From: Xiphophorus maculatus
Lineage: Eukaryota > Chordata > Actinopteri > Cyprinodontiformes > Poeciliidae
Length of the DNA stretch: 64,000 nt
Assembly (NCBI RefSeq): GCF_002775205.1
Contig: NC_036450.1
Coordinates: forward strand, 24,454,288-24,518,287
Reading direction: 5' to 3'
Notes under the pieces: generated by a model
Told to the model about the DNA's origin: nothing
The model's input: only the letters and a program-made list of their open reading frames with translations
Database searches by the model: none
Part shown: positions 22,437 to 54,569 of the stretch, in pieces
Numbering within the stretch: position 1 is the stretch's first letter
How the letters are laid out: each line of letters opens with the position of its first letter
Made by a program: the position numbers and the translations under genes

Positions 22437-22646
22437 TCAGTGGCTGCTCTGAATCCAGCTGCCTTTCCTTTTCCTTCTCTTTGTTCTTCAGCTTTTCGGT
22501 CAGCTGTTGCACTTTTCGCTCCAGAGCCTTGGTTTTTTGAAACAATTTGACAATCTCCTTGTCCATTTCCTTAAACCGCTTGTCGAAGTCAAGCTTCATC
22601 ACCGCAAGTTGAGTCTTCAGCTCTTCGGTTTCTTCCACGGCCATTT
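22437..22646 (-). CDS. Candidate first coding exon of an unrecognised coiled-coil protein
   Basis: On the minus strand an acceptor-like TTTGTCCAG precedes AAATGG. From the ATG at 22644 there are 69 codons before a donor-like GTGAGA at 22436. The peptide starts MAVEETEELKTQLAVMKLDF and is rich in Glu, Lys and Leu with heptad spacing (for example LERKVQQLTEKLK), so a coiled coil is likely. The ORF itself runs on to 22324, but that extension enters repeat sequence (ACTCGAGACCGG block), which argues that the true exon stops at the donor. No companion exon was found, and it could be a processed fragment. I do not recognise the protein. Confidence 0.4.
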
Positions 22647-24369
22647 CTGGACAAACAAATCACAGACAAGCAATGTGGTATGACGATAAAACATCCTGGA
22701 ACAAATGTTCAATATTTTCCTGGCTGCTACCTAGAGTTGATGTCACAAATTGATGTAACTGCCTCAGCAGAACAACTACAAAACTTCTGAAGTTTGAATA
22801 AAAACATTTTGTATTTTCTATTTCAAATTGTGAAACTAGGGGGAAAAAACTGTATAAAAAGAAAACATTTTGCCAGTTATCAATGAAAATATGAATTGCT
22901 TTTGAGCCAGTGATATTTATCACATCATATATAACATGTCATATGTGACATGAAAGTTTTAGGATTGAAACTTAATCTGACAGCTGCAGTTACTGAAATG
23001 TGTAGCTGTAAAACACACTGTAACTTATCTAGGTGTTAAAATCTCCATAGGTCACAGGAGCAGGTAATAATTTCACTCTCGTTTGCGAATCCGTTCAAAA
23101 GAAATTCAGCAGTCGGCCAGCGAGGGATTTGAATATTTACGGTAGAATGCTATTAAGAAGAGATGTTAAGGGCGCCATATGTTTTTTCACCAGTAGATGT
23201 CAGTAAAGCGCTCTGTTCTGATCTGGACAAGATTCCCTTGAAGTTTTTTTTTTCTTTTCTTTATAAATACCGCACAAAAAATAGAAAATAATCTGTTCTT
23301 TTAAATTCTGTAGCTGAAAGAGGTTTAAATGTTTTGACATTTACTGTCCTTAATCAAATATAAAAAATTTATTGGATCAAGAGGTTTTTCTTTTTTTTTA
23401 AATCATAAAATAAAATAAAAATAAAAAGATCGAACTTTCATGTGGAATATTTTCCCAAGTCATCTGTTCAGCAAACCAGGCTGTCTAAATTTGTTGTTGT
23501 GTTGTAATTTTTCAGTTAGAAAACATCCAGTCCAATTAGCTCAGTTTCTACATAAATCATTAGTTCTACGTAGCTGAGTTGATAAAAATATTAATGTGAT
23601 AAGCCAGTTACTCGATAGTAATTATATACATTGATATTTATTTAATTAGCAAATAAATAAAACACAAGAACAAAAGAGCACGCAGAGCATGCCCATTGTT
23701 CTTTGATTGTTTTAGTTCAAAATGGCAGCTGTAATGTCTGCCATGATGGGAGACATTACAGCTTTGTGCTGCCTGGCTTCATGCAGGGGGAGGGAGAGTG
23801 AGAACAGTCATGCTGAGCTCCTTGTGCTTGGTTACTTCTTGCTTGCTGCTCTTTGGTCAGTGTTCATAGTTGAGCGTTGTTTACCGTCTGGGCATTGCCT
23901 CAATTGCCATGTTTAATGGTGCAGACAGCGGTGATTTCTGACATGAATGATTTGGGCAAATGCCCAGGGCGTTATCTTTTTAGATAAGCAGGAACAAAGA
24001 GTTTATTCTGCTTTTAATATTGGTAAAATGTATTTAAGCTCTAAGTATTTAATATCTAGGTGTTTTTATGGGAATGTGAATCTTTCAGATCAATTTGATT
24101 AGCAATTTTGATCATATTTCACATTTTATTGTGTCATGTAGCGTGGGGGTGCCGGTCTTGGTCTTGTCTTGGTCTCGGGTTAGGTGGTCTTGTCTACAAC
24201 ACTGCCTCACCGCACATCACTGTTGTGAATGGTTTTATGAACAACAATAACATAGATATATCTCAAAAAGAGTTTGGATTGGTCATTAAGCCTATCCTTA
24301 AAGCTTCCATTCATTCCTACACATTTTCTTAAAATAGTCCTGCCTGTCATTGCAAACAATCTGATTAAA

Positions 24370-25010
24370 ATAGTAACTCATCGCTCTCATCAGGTGTTTT
24401 TCCCCCCCGGGCTTTGAAAACAGCAATTATCAAACCACTGATAAAAGAGAACGATCTGGACAAATCACTACTGCAGAATGACAGGCTGACCTCTAACCTC
24501 CCATTCATCAGCAAACTTATTGAAAAAGCTGTTTAAACAGTTAAATAGCTTCCTACTGTTAGCTTCCTAACAGTTAAATAGCTTCCTACTGTTAGCTTCC
24601 TAACAGTTAAATAGCTTCCTACTGTTAGCTTCCTAACAGTTAAATAGCTTCCTACTGTTAGCTTCCTAACAGTTAAATAGCTTCCTAATGATAACAAACT
24701 GCGGTGACATTTTTGAGTCTGGTTCCCAGGCTCACCACAGTACTGAGACTGGCCTAATCAAAGTGTTCAGTGACATTCATCTAAACACAGACAGTGGAAG
24801 AACCACAGTTCTGGTTCTGTTGGACCTCAGTGCAGCTTTTGACACTGTTGATCATGACATGTTACTGAATCGACTGGAGAGTTGGGTCGGGCTCTCTGGT
24901 CCAGTACTCGTCTGGTTCGAATCTTACATAAAGCACTGGGATTTATTTGTTTCAGTAGGTAATTTCTCATCAAGGTGGCCAGACGTCAGATGCTTGGTAC
25001 CGTAAGGTTC
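24370..25010 (+). repeat. L2/Rex1-like LINE reverse transcriptase fragment
   Basis: The plus strand encodes KPLIKENDLDKSLLQND, then after a tandem expansion HSTETGLIKVFSDIHLN and LVLLDLSAAFDTVDHDML, which is RT motif A, followed by RLESWVGLSG. Motifs B and C are missing. The copy is degraded and non-functional. Confidence 0.8.
24538..24690 (+). repeat. 33-bp tandem repeat, about 4.5 copies
   Basis: The unit is AGTTAAATAGCTTCCTACTG plus TTAGCTTCCTAAC. Copies are almost identical. It lies inside the LINE fragment where the QLNSFL coding stretch should be, so it arose by local expansion of LINE sequence. Confidence 0.95.
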
Positions 25011-26680
25011 GGTCCATTAAGAGCCGATGTTGTATCAATTTTCCAGACTTAAATGTTGATGACCTTAAGAGGTTTATTTGCTCTCACATTGCTGAGAAAA
25101 TCAGCACTGAACTATTCAGAGAACTATCTAATGGTGTCACTTCATGTCAACTTAAGCATTTTGTCAACGGAAATTAACGTTAACAGCAGTGAGTCATTGC
25201 AACCAGACAATGTGTTATCTGGATAAGAGCTCAAATGCAAGTGTCTTGAATGATAAAATAACCAAATGCTACATCCACCAATCCTTTTGCGATTTTTGAA
25301 AAATTGATATTCCGATGACAATTGTGACTCAGCATATTGTTCTGGTTTAATCAGCTCATTCTTAGTCACTTCATCCCCCGTTCACTTTCAGTTCAACTCC
25401 GCAGTTTGTTAGTTCAGTGTATATCCAAAAGCTGAAAACTAAACTATCTTTAAACCAACATTTTTTTTTTAGATTTCAGGTGTCCTAAAGTGTTTTTATA
25501 GAAAATTAAACTATAATTCTGATTTGTTCTTCTGTTAGGCGAGATGTTGCACTTGTAGATGTGTACGAGGTTCCTACAGGTCGCCTTGCGTTTATCGCTG
25601 TGTGTTTGTGTTTTGTTACCGGCAGCACTGACTGTTGTTGGGGCAAAGGTAGGGAACAGGAGCAGAGTTCCCTCATGGGTCCAGATGTTGCTGCTTTCCT
25701 ATGTGGACAATGTCTTTGTCCTATGTAGATATGCTGATGAGCCTTCAGTCACATTATAATCACAATGCATGCTGTCGATAGCAACTGGGAAATGGTGCCA
25801 AAATTAAAAACGGAGAACTTTGTAGCATCAATTTGATCTTTGGAATTTTCCAGAAAGTAGTATTAAAATCTTATCCCCTCATGTTTTAGGTATCGTTAGC
25901 AATGACCGTTTGTGACCTACTCTCCTTGTGGAGGGCATCTTCTGGAGAGTTTGTCCACGATTTTGTGGGCCATATCTTAACGTTTCTGTTTTTTCTTTAG
26001 CTGGAAGTCATAAGAATAAAACAAGAACAGAACCACTTGGATTACTGAGGGGTTTTTTTCCCCTCCTCAATGAAGCACCAATAAAAGCACAGGCATTCAG
26101 TCTCAGGAACTGTGAAAAGAGGAGAGCTACACCGATCCTACATTAGTATTCATCCCAATATTGAAAAATATTCCAGATCTGGTATCGTGACCACGTGCCG
26201 TAAGGGCAGATCTATCGTCTAATTCAATGCTGCTGTGATCTGAGCAACATCATGTTTTATTTTACAATATATTTAAAATTCATAATTTCATCTCTGCACC
26301 ATTTAAAAGGTTTGCTGCAGTTTATATTTACATGTTTGACCAAAGTAGTCAGACTATTGTCTTTGTCCGTTTCAGTTTATTTTACATTGGGTGTTAGACT
26401 CCTAAATGAAGTTGTGTTTTTTAACATGCTTGACCGAACTTGTTTATGTGTGCTGTACTAGTGCAGCAGATAAATGTTCATTACATTTATGTAAAAAAAA
26501 AAAAAAAAGAAGTTTTGTCATTTCAGAACCAATTCTCTGTATCAGATCGGTATCGGCCGATACCAACGCAGATATCCGAGGTTCAGTATCGAGTGAAAAA
26601 AGTGGGCTGGTGCATCTCTAAGCAAAGGCAAATCTTTCTTCCTAGAAATTTGCTGCTAAAAGATGTTTTAAAAAGACAAA
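25011..26680. other. Spacer between the LINE fragment and tmed2, no gene recognised
   Basis: Mixed AT-rich sequence with an A tract at 26492-26507. Short ORFs lack splice or family support. Confidence 0.45.
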
Positions 26681-26689
26681 AAGTCATAC

Positions 26690-27901
26690 AGAATATTGGC
26701 TTTATTATGAAACCTGGGGCATTTGTTCACAGAAAGCCATCCTACATTTGTACAGACCCATGAAGCAGGTTGTTGTTGCAGTCACAAAAACAAAAGGAGA
26801 CACTGTGTCCGGAGCAGGCCGAGGTCGCCAGAACTGTTTCAATACAAAACTGGAGCATGTTTCGTTCCACGCAGCGTTCAGTGACCGTAGGAATTACGGC
26901 TGCATGACACTCAACATGCTCCAGAAACAAAACATGGAATATTGTTGAAAACTGTATTGTTGCGAAACCCAAACCCTGACAAGAATTCTAAAAGCAACTA
27001 AGCCCAACAAAAATATATTAAGTGTACAAACCCCCACCCGCCCCCTTTCCACCCCGCCCTCAGTCAACATTTAATATGGATTTCATTCATTCAACTTTGT
27101 TTTTTGGAGCTGTCATCCAAACAGCTCAGTTAAAATCTGACCCTCAACGTCCTGCAGTCGCGTTTTAAACTGTGTAAAAAGATACTACGTGTGTGAACAA
27201 GTGGCCTGGTCGGATTTAGTTAAATACACAGGGAGCAGAGACAAACCTCCATGAAAATGTCCACTGAGTTCCCCTTTGGCATGTTCCACTTTCAATCCAA
27301 TAACAGTGGTAGAGGTTGCCTCATTTTTTAAATTTATTTATTTATTTTTAGAAAGACCAGCTGCAATATGAATTCTTTAAACTTCAAAACACGAGGAGTG
27401 GAGTTAGTGAACTTTGACCCTAGGAACAACCCTCCACCTCCCAGATACTGCGTTCCAATTGAAATCCTACATTCCCCCTGTGGTGACTCCGCGCACGCGT
27501 CCTGAAATCTTTCTCGCGTTTGCGCTTGCGGAAGCCTCGGCCGTTTGCGCCAGCGAACGCTTCCTGGGAAAGTGACCAGCGCTCAACTAGATTTTAATCA
27601 AACCTCGACAAAGAAAACTGGTAAACCCAAGAAGAAAAAGAAAAGAACTAAAGAATCCGACATCTACAAGCAGACTCTTTTGGCCATTTGTTTCCAAACA
27701 TACAATTATTGAGGGAATCAAGCAGGTAACAGAGCAGCAGCAACAACAACAAAAAGTCATCAGATCAAATCACGTGTTGGCTTTTCTCAAAACGGCCAGT
27801 CTTGTCTTTCAGTGTGGAAATAACTGTCTTGGTGTTGGAGGGGGGAAAAATAAAAAAAAAAGAACAGTGGAGGACACACAGGGATGGACGGATGGAGGGA
27901 A
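26690..27901 (-). other. Probable tmed2 3' UTR
   Basis: Sequence below the tmed2 stop codon on the minus strand. A TTTATT at 26701-26706 gives AATAAA on the minus strand, and I infer cleavage just below it. It holds a nested stem structure at 26850-26924 and a CpG-rich stretch at 27480-27560. Confidence 0.5.
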
Positions 27902-32821
<4,920 letters not shown>

Positions 32822-33050
32822 AATTGAAACGACGTGCTGAAAACACCAACGCTATAAGGAGTGTCACCCTTTTTTTCTCGTTTTACAGAACAGACAGGAA
32901 AACTGCCGTGTTTCCAGGAGCGGACAGTTGGAACAGGGAAGGAGCTCCACTCTACAGCCGTGTTCCGCTCTCTGACTGCCACGTACGGTTTCTTAAACGG
33001 CAAGCTGTAAGGGCCAATCTTTACGACAGCGCCTCAGGATGAGACGCTTT
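32822..33050 (-). promoter_or_regulatory. Probable tmed2 5' UTR and promoter region
   Basis: Sequence directly upstream of the tmed2 start codon, with moderately raised GC. No TATA box is obvious, as expected for a housekeeping gene. The exact start site cannot be seen. Confidence 0.4.
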
Positions 33051-33844
33051 ACAACTTAGACGAGAATTAATTTCCAAATCACAATCGAAAGAATTCAGAC
33101 GAAAGTCTTGAATACATTCACTGTGATCTAATGTAAGTCATGATTAAAAAGCAAGTTAGCACGCAGAACCTAAACTACACAATGTTCTTTGATAAATGCC
33201 TTTCAAATTAGGGGCTGACTTGATGAACAGTCTTTGTCATACTCTTGTGTTTTGTTATTCAAGTTCACTCTTAAAAGGGAAAAGAATAATAATCGTAACT
33301 CAAATTACTTTAAAAATTCTGACTTCTGTTTAAGTGGTTTTTGTTTGTTTGTTTCATATGTCCGGCTGGTGTGATTTTACAACAAGACAATTATTTTATC
33401 TCAGATGAGCAGGATAATTTGGATTTTGTTTTCCTTGAAAGTAATTATTAAATGAATATCACATGTTGTATTTAGTCAGGTTATCTTAGATATTGACATT
33501 TCCTCGATCATCTGAGATATTTAAGCATGACCAAAAACAGCAATTTGTAGGGGTCAGATAATTTTCACAGCATTTTTAATATCAGGTGGCCACACAAACA
33601 ACATCTTTGTCAATTTATTATCAAAATTGCAATGTATTGCCTGTTTCTCAGTTTGTTTTCAGCAGTTAATCTCTTAAGCGCCTTTAAATCTAAACCACCG
33701 TTTTGAGTTGCTTTTGAAACATAATCAATGAAAATGTAGCAATAGCACTTTGCTAAATGCTGATTGTTGACTGTGTGTTTTATGACTGTATTTTTGTGTT
33801 TACACGACATCATGGAGAACCAAAATTTAATTTTATACTTCACT

Positions 33845-34060
33845 AATCTCGTTTAAATCAAGGGTGAAAACTCGCCTGTTTAGAGTTACCTCTGATTAAT
33901 ATCAACTGGAACATTTATAGTGTAGTTTTCCTTTTTTACTGTGCTAACTTTTCTTTTGTTGTGCTTGCATTGCTGTTTTGGTTTTTCTTCTAATCATGTA
34001 AAGCACTTTAACTACCTTGTTGCTGAAAATGTGCTACAAAATAAACTTCTTCTTAAGAAT
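33845..34060 (+). repeat. L2/Rex1-like LINE 3' end
   Basis: Encodes a remnant like LKSRVKTRLFRVTSD, followed by TGTAAAGCACTTTAACTACC and a terminal block GTGCTACAAAATAAACTTCTT, the usual 3' end of fish L2/Rex1 elements. Confidence 0.75.
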
Positions 34061-34379
34061 AGAATAGAATCTTCTTTATTTTTCACATAATCCTCATGAT
34101 ATCATATACTTGGTGAAGGGCCAAAAACGGGAAAGGTTTATTTGGATTTAGTGTAATATCTGGTTTCAACTACGTTTATTCAAATATGCTAAAACAAAGT
34201 ACATAGATAAACAAACAGAAGCTTGAGTCCAATAGTCAGCGGAAAACTGCTTCTTTAAAACGCCTAAAGACAATTATAGTTTGCTTGGAAATGACACACT
34301 CCGGAGTTAACTCCTTTTTTCTGATGAACTGTCTCTCCAGCAGCTAAATAACGTAAGAAGGATTTTAGTGGGCATGCGC

Positions 34380-34783
34380 AACGTAAGGGTTGTTGGGGCC
34401 TTTCATTTCAATCACAGCGTTTGCCGGTTAGGGGGGCCCGGGCGGAGACTGTACAAAAGCTAACTTTAGTCAAGGTTTTCAGCAAACGGACGCTCACGGT
34501 AATGAAGTCCGAGCAGCCTTTGTGGCGTCGCATGTTTGGTGACGTCCAGCAGCCGACTGGCTGTGAAGTCTTCAGGGCCGAGGCCTAGAGACTTTTTTTT
34601 GCAGCTGACGCTACTGTCATTTTATGTGGATGCCTAGCCAGTTTTCAGTGCCCGGTCTGATCGGGTGTTGTCCGATGAAGCACTTTATTGACTAGCTGAA
34701 GCGGAAACGGTCGCAAACGTTCGTCAGCTTGTTGACGCTACCGCTAAGTGCCAGCGAGGAAGTAAGGGACGGGAGGAAAAAAA
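34380..34783 (+). promoter_or_regulatory. Probable ptpn11 promoter and 5' UTR with two short uORFs
   Basis: GC-rich sequence (GGGGGGGCCCGGGCGGAG) before the SHP-2 start codon, with a GTGACGTC CRE-like site near 34539. Two short upstream frames are present: 34502-34588 (28 codons plus stop) and 34624-34695 (23 codons plus stop). Whether both are transcribed depends on the start site, which I cannot place. Confidence 0.55.
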
Positions 34784-49864
<15,081 letters not shown>

Positions 49865-52455
49865 GACTCGCCTTTAATTCCAGGAGTCTTTATCAGTTCC
49901 AGGTAACTACTGCATATATCAAATCCCTGCATTATGCAGTTCCTATAAGAACTGCTCAACCTGTTGGATGTTTTGCCATTCTTATTGCCTTTATAAATCA
50001 ATCATAATCAGCAGAATTTAGCTTTTTTTAAATTTCTTTTTTTGCAAAAAAACCCCAGACAAAAATATCCCTTCAGTGTCAAAGTGAAAACTGATTTCTA
50101 CAACATCATGACAATTAAATATGTAAGCTCTTAACTTAATTCAGCAGAGGTCAGTTCAATTCAAAAATTGTATTTATTAATTCGAGGTGTCCACATATTC
50201 TTAAAGTTTTATATTCAAGTATCTAAAGTTAAAGTCTTAAGACGTCCTGAATTCATTTTAAAAGCTTTTCTTTAAATACGATAATCACATGTCTAAAATT
50301 TTGTCTTGCCAGGACGGTATATATTTCACGCATATTTATATTTGATGTTTTTTTTTTTGTGTCAAGCAAAGGCTTGAGTTGAAACTATGTCCTAAATCTG
50401 TCATTTGTGTGTCAGATTTGCAGGCGTACCAGAAATGTGCGAATATGAAGGTTCCGGCCAGAAAATCTTTGCATTTAAAAAAAAAAAAAAAAAAAAAAAA
50501 TTCAAACCATGCGATTAATTGCGTTGGAAAAAAAAAAGTCATTTAAAAATTTTTTTTTTCATTAAAAATTTTTTTTTAGAATTTTTTTAAATTATTAATT
50601 TGTAAAATGTAAATTTTAACAGAAATTTTAAACACATGCAAATTGAGTTCTCAACGAAAGTTGCGACATTTAGTTGGTTAATGCAAAAATGATGCTACTC
50701 ATTAAAGCTCAAATAAAATAAAATAAAATCCATGCTGCAATTTTCCATAAAATCCAGTGCCTCCAACCAAGAAACAGCAGACAAATCTGAAGAAGGAAGC
50801 TCAACAGATGACATGTCCAAGAAGTGATCTTATTATAATCTATCTTGTATTCAAACCATTTTTTAAGAAAATCCCCCAATTATGTTTTTCCTTCCAGGAT
50901 CCTGATACCTGACGGTTTTTCGCCAGCTACACCTTGACGCCTGAGACTTGACCATGTGGAACAATAGGAGGTGGGGTTGAAGGGGAGGGGTGGGGACAGG
51001 GGGTGGGGGGGTGGGGGGCTTGGGACACACAACAACCAAACTAAAACCTGAGGGAGAACCAGACGGCGGGCTCATAATCTTGTCGCGCTTTCTACTCGAC
51101 CATTTTCCCTCAAGTTGAACTCTAAACCACTGTGATCATCAGAGGAGCCTTTGAGAAGCCAAACGCGTCACCTGCTTGAAGCCCAGCTCCAGTTCAAGCC
51201 TTGGGGGAATCAAGGGGGGAGGGGGGGTATACACAGTTAACCTTCGCTCATCTTCTGTATATTTTATGTTTTTTTCCCTTTATTAACCAAAGTTAAGGTA
51301 GAGTATTTAGAAAAAAAAAATGTGAGGAGTTTCTCGTGAAAAGGCCTGTGCCAAACCCACAAGTGATTTCTTATTTTCATTGGTCTTTTTTTTTTTTAGC
51401 TCCATTATGTGAACCGGTTTTGCCTTCGACACAGGAAAAAAAAACAAAAAACCCCGATGGTTTCTGCATTGTAGGGCAAAATTGCCATCCATTAATGTTT
51501 GTAATTAATAAAATGATTGCTTATTAATTTAGATTTATAACCCAGTGACTTTTAAAATGAGGGTTTTTTTTTTTCAGGTATTGAACCACCTGAAATGCAC
51601 TCAAACTGAACTTGTGTAGAGTGTAAATGATCTCTTTTTTTTTCTGTCTTCTAGTTTACATAGACTTAATATTCTTTCAGTGGAATTCAGTCTGTTTATT
51701 AACCATTCCTTAGCTGAAGCCGGGTATCCTTAATGCTGCGCTTTTTGTTGAGCAGCAGAGCAGTTTCAGTCTTGAATTAGCTTTTATAAATGGTCTAATT
51801 CTGAGTTGTAGGGGAGGAGTCACCACGGCGGCCTGCATTTCTGCCACACACAGTATGTTGACATACTGAGATTTCAGGGGAATCTGTTTTCTGTTTCACC
51901 TGCTGGCATCGTCACAGGTCCATGGCTGCCACAGTTTTTTTTTTTTTTTTTGTCTTTTTCTTTTTAATTCCTCATTTTGTTGTTGTTGTTGTTTTTTTTT
52001 TAAGTGCATTTCCTTATTTTTATTTTTCACTATTGAAGACAAACGCCTGTTGTGTACCATTGCCTTTTTACGAACACCACGTGTACTTAAGTTCGAGAGT
52101 CACCGTTCAACGAAACAATCGCACATCTCTCGGCTTCTAAGACGTAACATTGGGTCATTGACGTGGTTTACGCACACACACACACACCTACACGCACACA
52201 CACACATACGCATCTAAACAGCTTTTAGGAAAGTCATTCCAACCAGTGTTTAAAGAAAATGTTTAACATTTTGTGAAAAGAACTGATTTGCTTTATCAAG
52301 GCTTGTGTTCATTTAGACAATTGCATTTATCTTTTTTCTTTTGCATCGTCATCAAAAGTTCCTCAAACTGCTGAATCCAGAATTTAGTGGCGTTCTATAG
52401 AATTTTGTGGATTTTCCAACCAACGTATATTGACACGTAAAAAAAGCAACATGTT

Positions 52456-52530
52456 GCTTCTCCTTAATTCCGGTGTTCCACAGGGCAGTGTCCTGAGCCC
52501 ACTGCTCAGCTTGTTAATACATGTATCCAG
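52456..52530 (+). repeat. LINE reverse transcriptase fragment
   Basis: Encodes LNSGVPQGSVLSPLLS, RT motif B of L2/Rex1-type elements. Only this small piece is visible. Confidence 0.75.
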
Positions 52531-54072
52531 ACACAGGCAGAAACGGTGATAGAACATCCTAAGAGGGTCAGCGGTTTAAGATATCCCAGCGTTCGCTCTT
52601 AGGTCCTCTGTAGTGCTCTCCTTACTGGGTGGAAACCGTGACGCCATATTCATTTTAAACGGACAATGGCACCTCAGCAGCAACCCTAACATCACTGTAG
52701 GCACATTTGGGGTGATCTTGAACTAAAATGCATCTAAAAGACATGGAAGCTTTGCAATACTTTCTGCACCAATGATTTCAAGTTGTATCTTATCAATTAA
52801 TATATATTTTTATCAGGTAGCTGTACTAAAATGTAGCCGACGCCTACAAACCGACTGAAAGAGACATATGTAGGGGCTGTGGGTCTGAACGGGGCTGAAA
52901 ACAAGAAGTGGTTTCAAGAGGGAAGTTAAGTGCTGGATTTATTTTTGGGCTAGTTTCATACGTCAGGTTGACGAGACTAATCACCATCTCTCTCTCTCTC
53001 TCTCTCTTCTTTTTTTTTAAATCATGAAATTGGAGGGATTTTTTTTTTTTCCCAAAATGTCAAACTCCACAATCAGCTGCACTTATGCAGAGCAATCCTT
53101 ACTCTCACTCGGACACGTACCTTCAGCATTGCTCCACTTGCTTTCTGCCTTGAGAAACCGCAGTGTTGTGGTTGGACTTACTGTAACAGTGCTGACTCTG
53201 AATCTCTCACATGATGGTTGGGGCGGGGGGGTAGGTGGGGTGGAGGGGTGGTGGGTGGATGGGGAACAAAGTGGAAGTTGCTGTGCTCTTTGCCTTTGGA
53301 GACACTTTTTTTCCACAACCACTGAATCAGGGCCGACCAGCTTCTCTTTTACTGTAGGAATCATGAAGTTTTCTCAGCGCCGTTCTCTCCTGCTTCGAAG
53401 TGTTCTTTGATTATTCTGATCGAAGTCCATCCTCTGGTAGAGGCGCTCTGTGGCGTGGTGCACTGTATGCAGTTTTCTCCTTCAGACGATGACTCTGTTC
53501 TCGTCTGGTCTCTTCTAGATCGCTTGCTTTCTTCCTTTGTTATTTTTATTTCTTTGTTTTTCCATGGTGTGCTTGTGTTCTCGGACGCTTTTTTTTTTTT
53601 CCTTTCTCGTTTTTTCTTCCTTATTTTTTTTTTCTCCTGTTTCTTCCCAGATGATTGCTCTTCTCCATGAATCATGAAAGCAATTTTAATGCATAGAGGT
53701 GCCTTCTATGCATAACGTGTATTTGTATAACCTGGCTGCTCTTCTAGCTCCGGCGCCATCTTGAGAACGAGCAACAACTAAATGTGAATTCCTTCGACAT
53801 GAACATCCTGAACCCAAAAAAGGAAGGAAAAAAAACAAACTAAAGCAGGATCCCGAAGCAAACAAACTATATTTTTTTGACATGTATATTGTACATGAAC
53901 ACCAAGTAGAAGAGAATGTACTTGCTAAAACATATCTACTTGCCAATAAAATATACTGTATGTATATTCCTTGCAGCTTTTCTCCCTGAGACATGGGGAG
54001 GAGCCTCTCACAGAGCTTAAGAGGTGTATTGTATGACTTTGAATACAGTTAACCATGTTAACTTCCTCTAAA

Positions 54073-54078
54073 CAATAA
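54073..54078 (+). terminator. Probable ptpn11 polyadenylation signal
   Basis: AATAAA followed 35-50 nt later by a GT-rich element. It is the last good signal before repeat sequence. Confidence 0.55.
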
Positions 54079-54398
54079 ATGGCTAGCTAATGCCTTGTTA
54101 ACGCACCGTCTCGCGTCTTGTGTGTTACTTGCGGCTCAGATTTGCTTTTGTAAACCTTTTTTTTTTTTTTTTGGGAAAGTTGTTAGCTTGGATGCTGTTA
54201 TTTCAAAAACAAGAGTGAGGTGTTTTAAACGTGAACTTTAACATCAGTTGGAGAAAAAAATAAAATAAATGGTGGCTGCGTAGCTGTTGGAATATGGAAA
54301 ATGGAACTTTACTGACAACCTTGGAATTCATTGGCGTACTGTGGTCACTGTGGTTTTAGTTTGTTAGCATCTAAGGTGTCGCTGAGCCACGCTCAACA

Positions 54399-54408
<10 letters not shown>

Positions 54409-54446
<38 letters not shown>
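54409..54446. repeat. (AT)n microsatellite
   Basis: TA dinucleotide run downstream of the ptpn11 polyadenylation signal. Confidence 0.97.
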
Positions 54447-54449
<3 letters not shown>

Positions 54450-54569
54450 TTTTTTAGGCATGTTAACCCTCTATGGCATGACGTTTTATTTATTGGGGGA
54501 AAAAATATTTTCCTGCATTCTTTGGGAGCTTGGTGGTCCCTAATTACATATCAGTCATAAAATCGGACC

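Larger units (their letters stand above)
49865..54090 (+). other. ptpn11: ptpn11 3' UTR with a probable UTR intron
   Basis: A donor AG|GTAACT at 49903 and an acceptor CTTCCAG ending at 50897 predict an intron 49903-50897, starting 38 nt after the stop. AATAAA signals are at about 51506, 53944 and 54073. The last is followed by GT-rich CTTGTGTGTTACTTG, a good cleavage context. The UTR contains G-rich tracts (50970-51030, 53218-53265) and a small LINE fragment (52456-52530). Boundaries are inferred. Confidence 0.6.

Noticed and set aside
53361-53675. Lys-rich minus-strand ORF of 104 codons
   Set aside because: It reads through T-rich ptpn11 3' UTR sequence on the wrong strand; low complexity and no homologue recognised.
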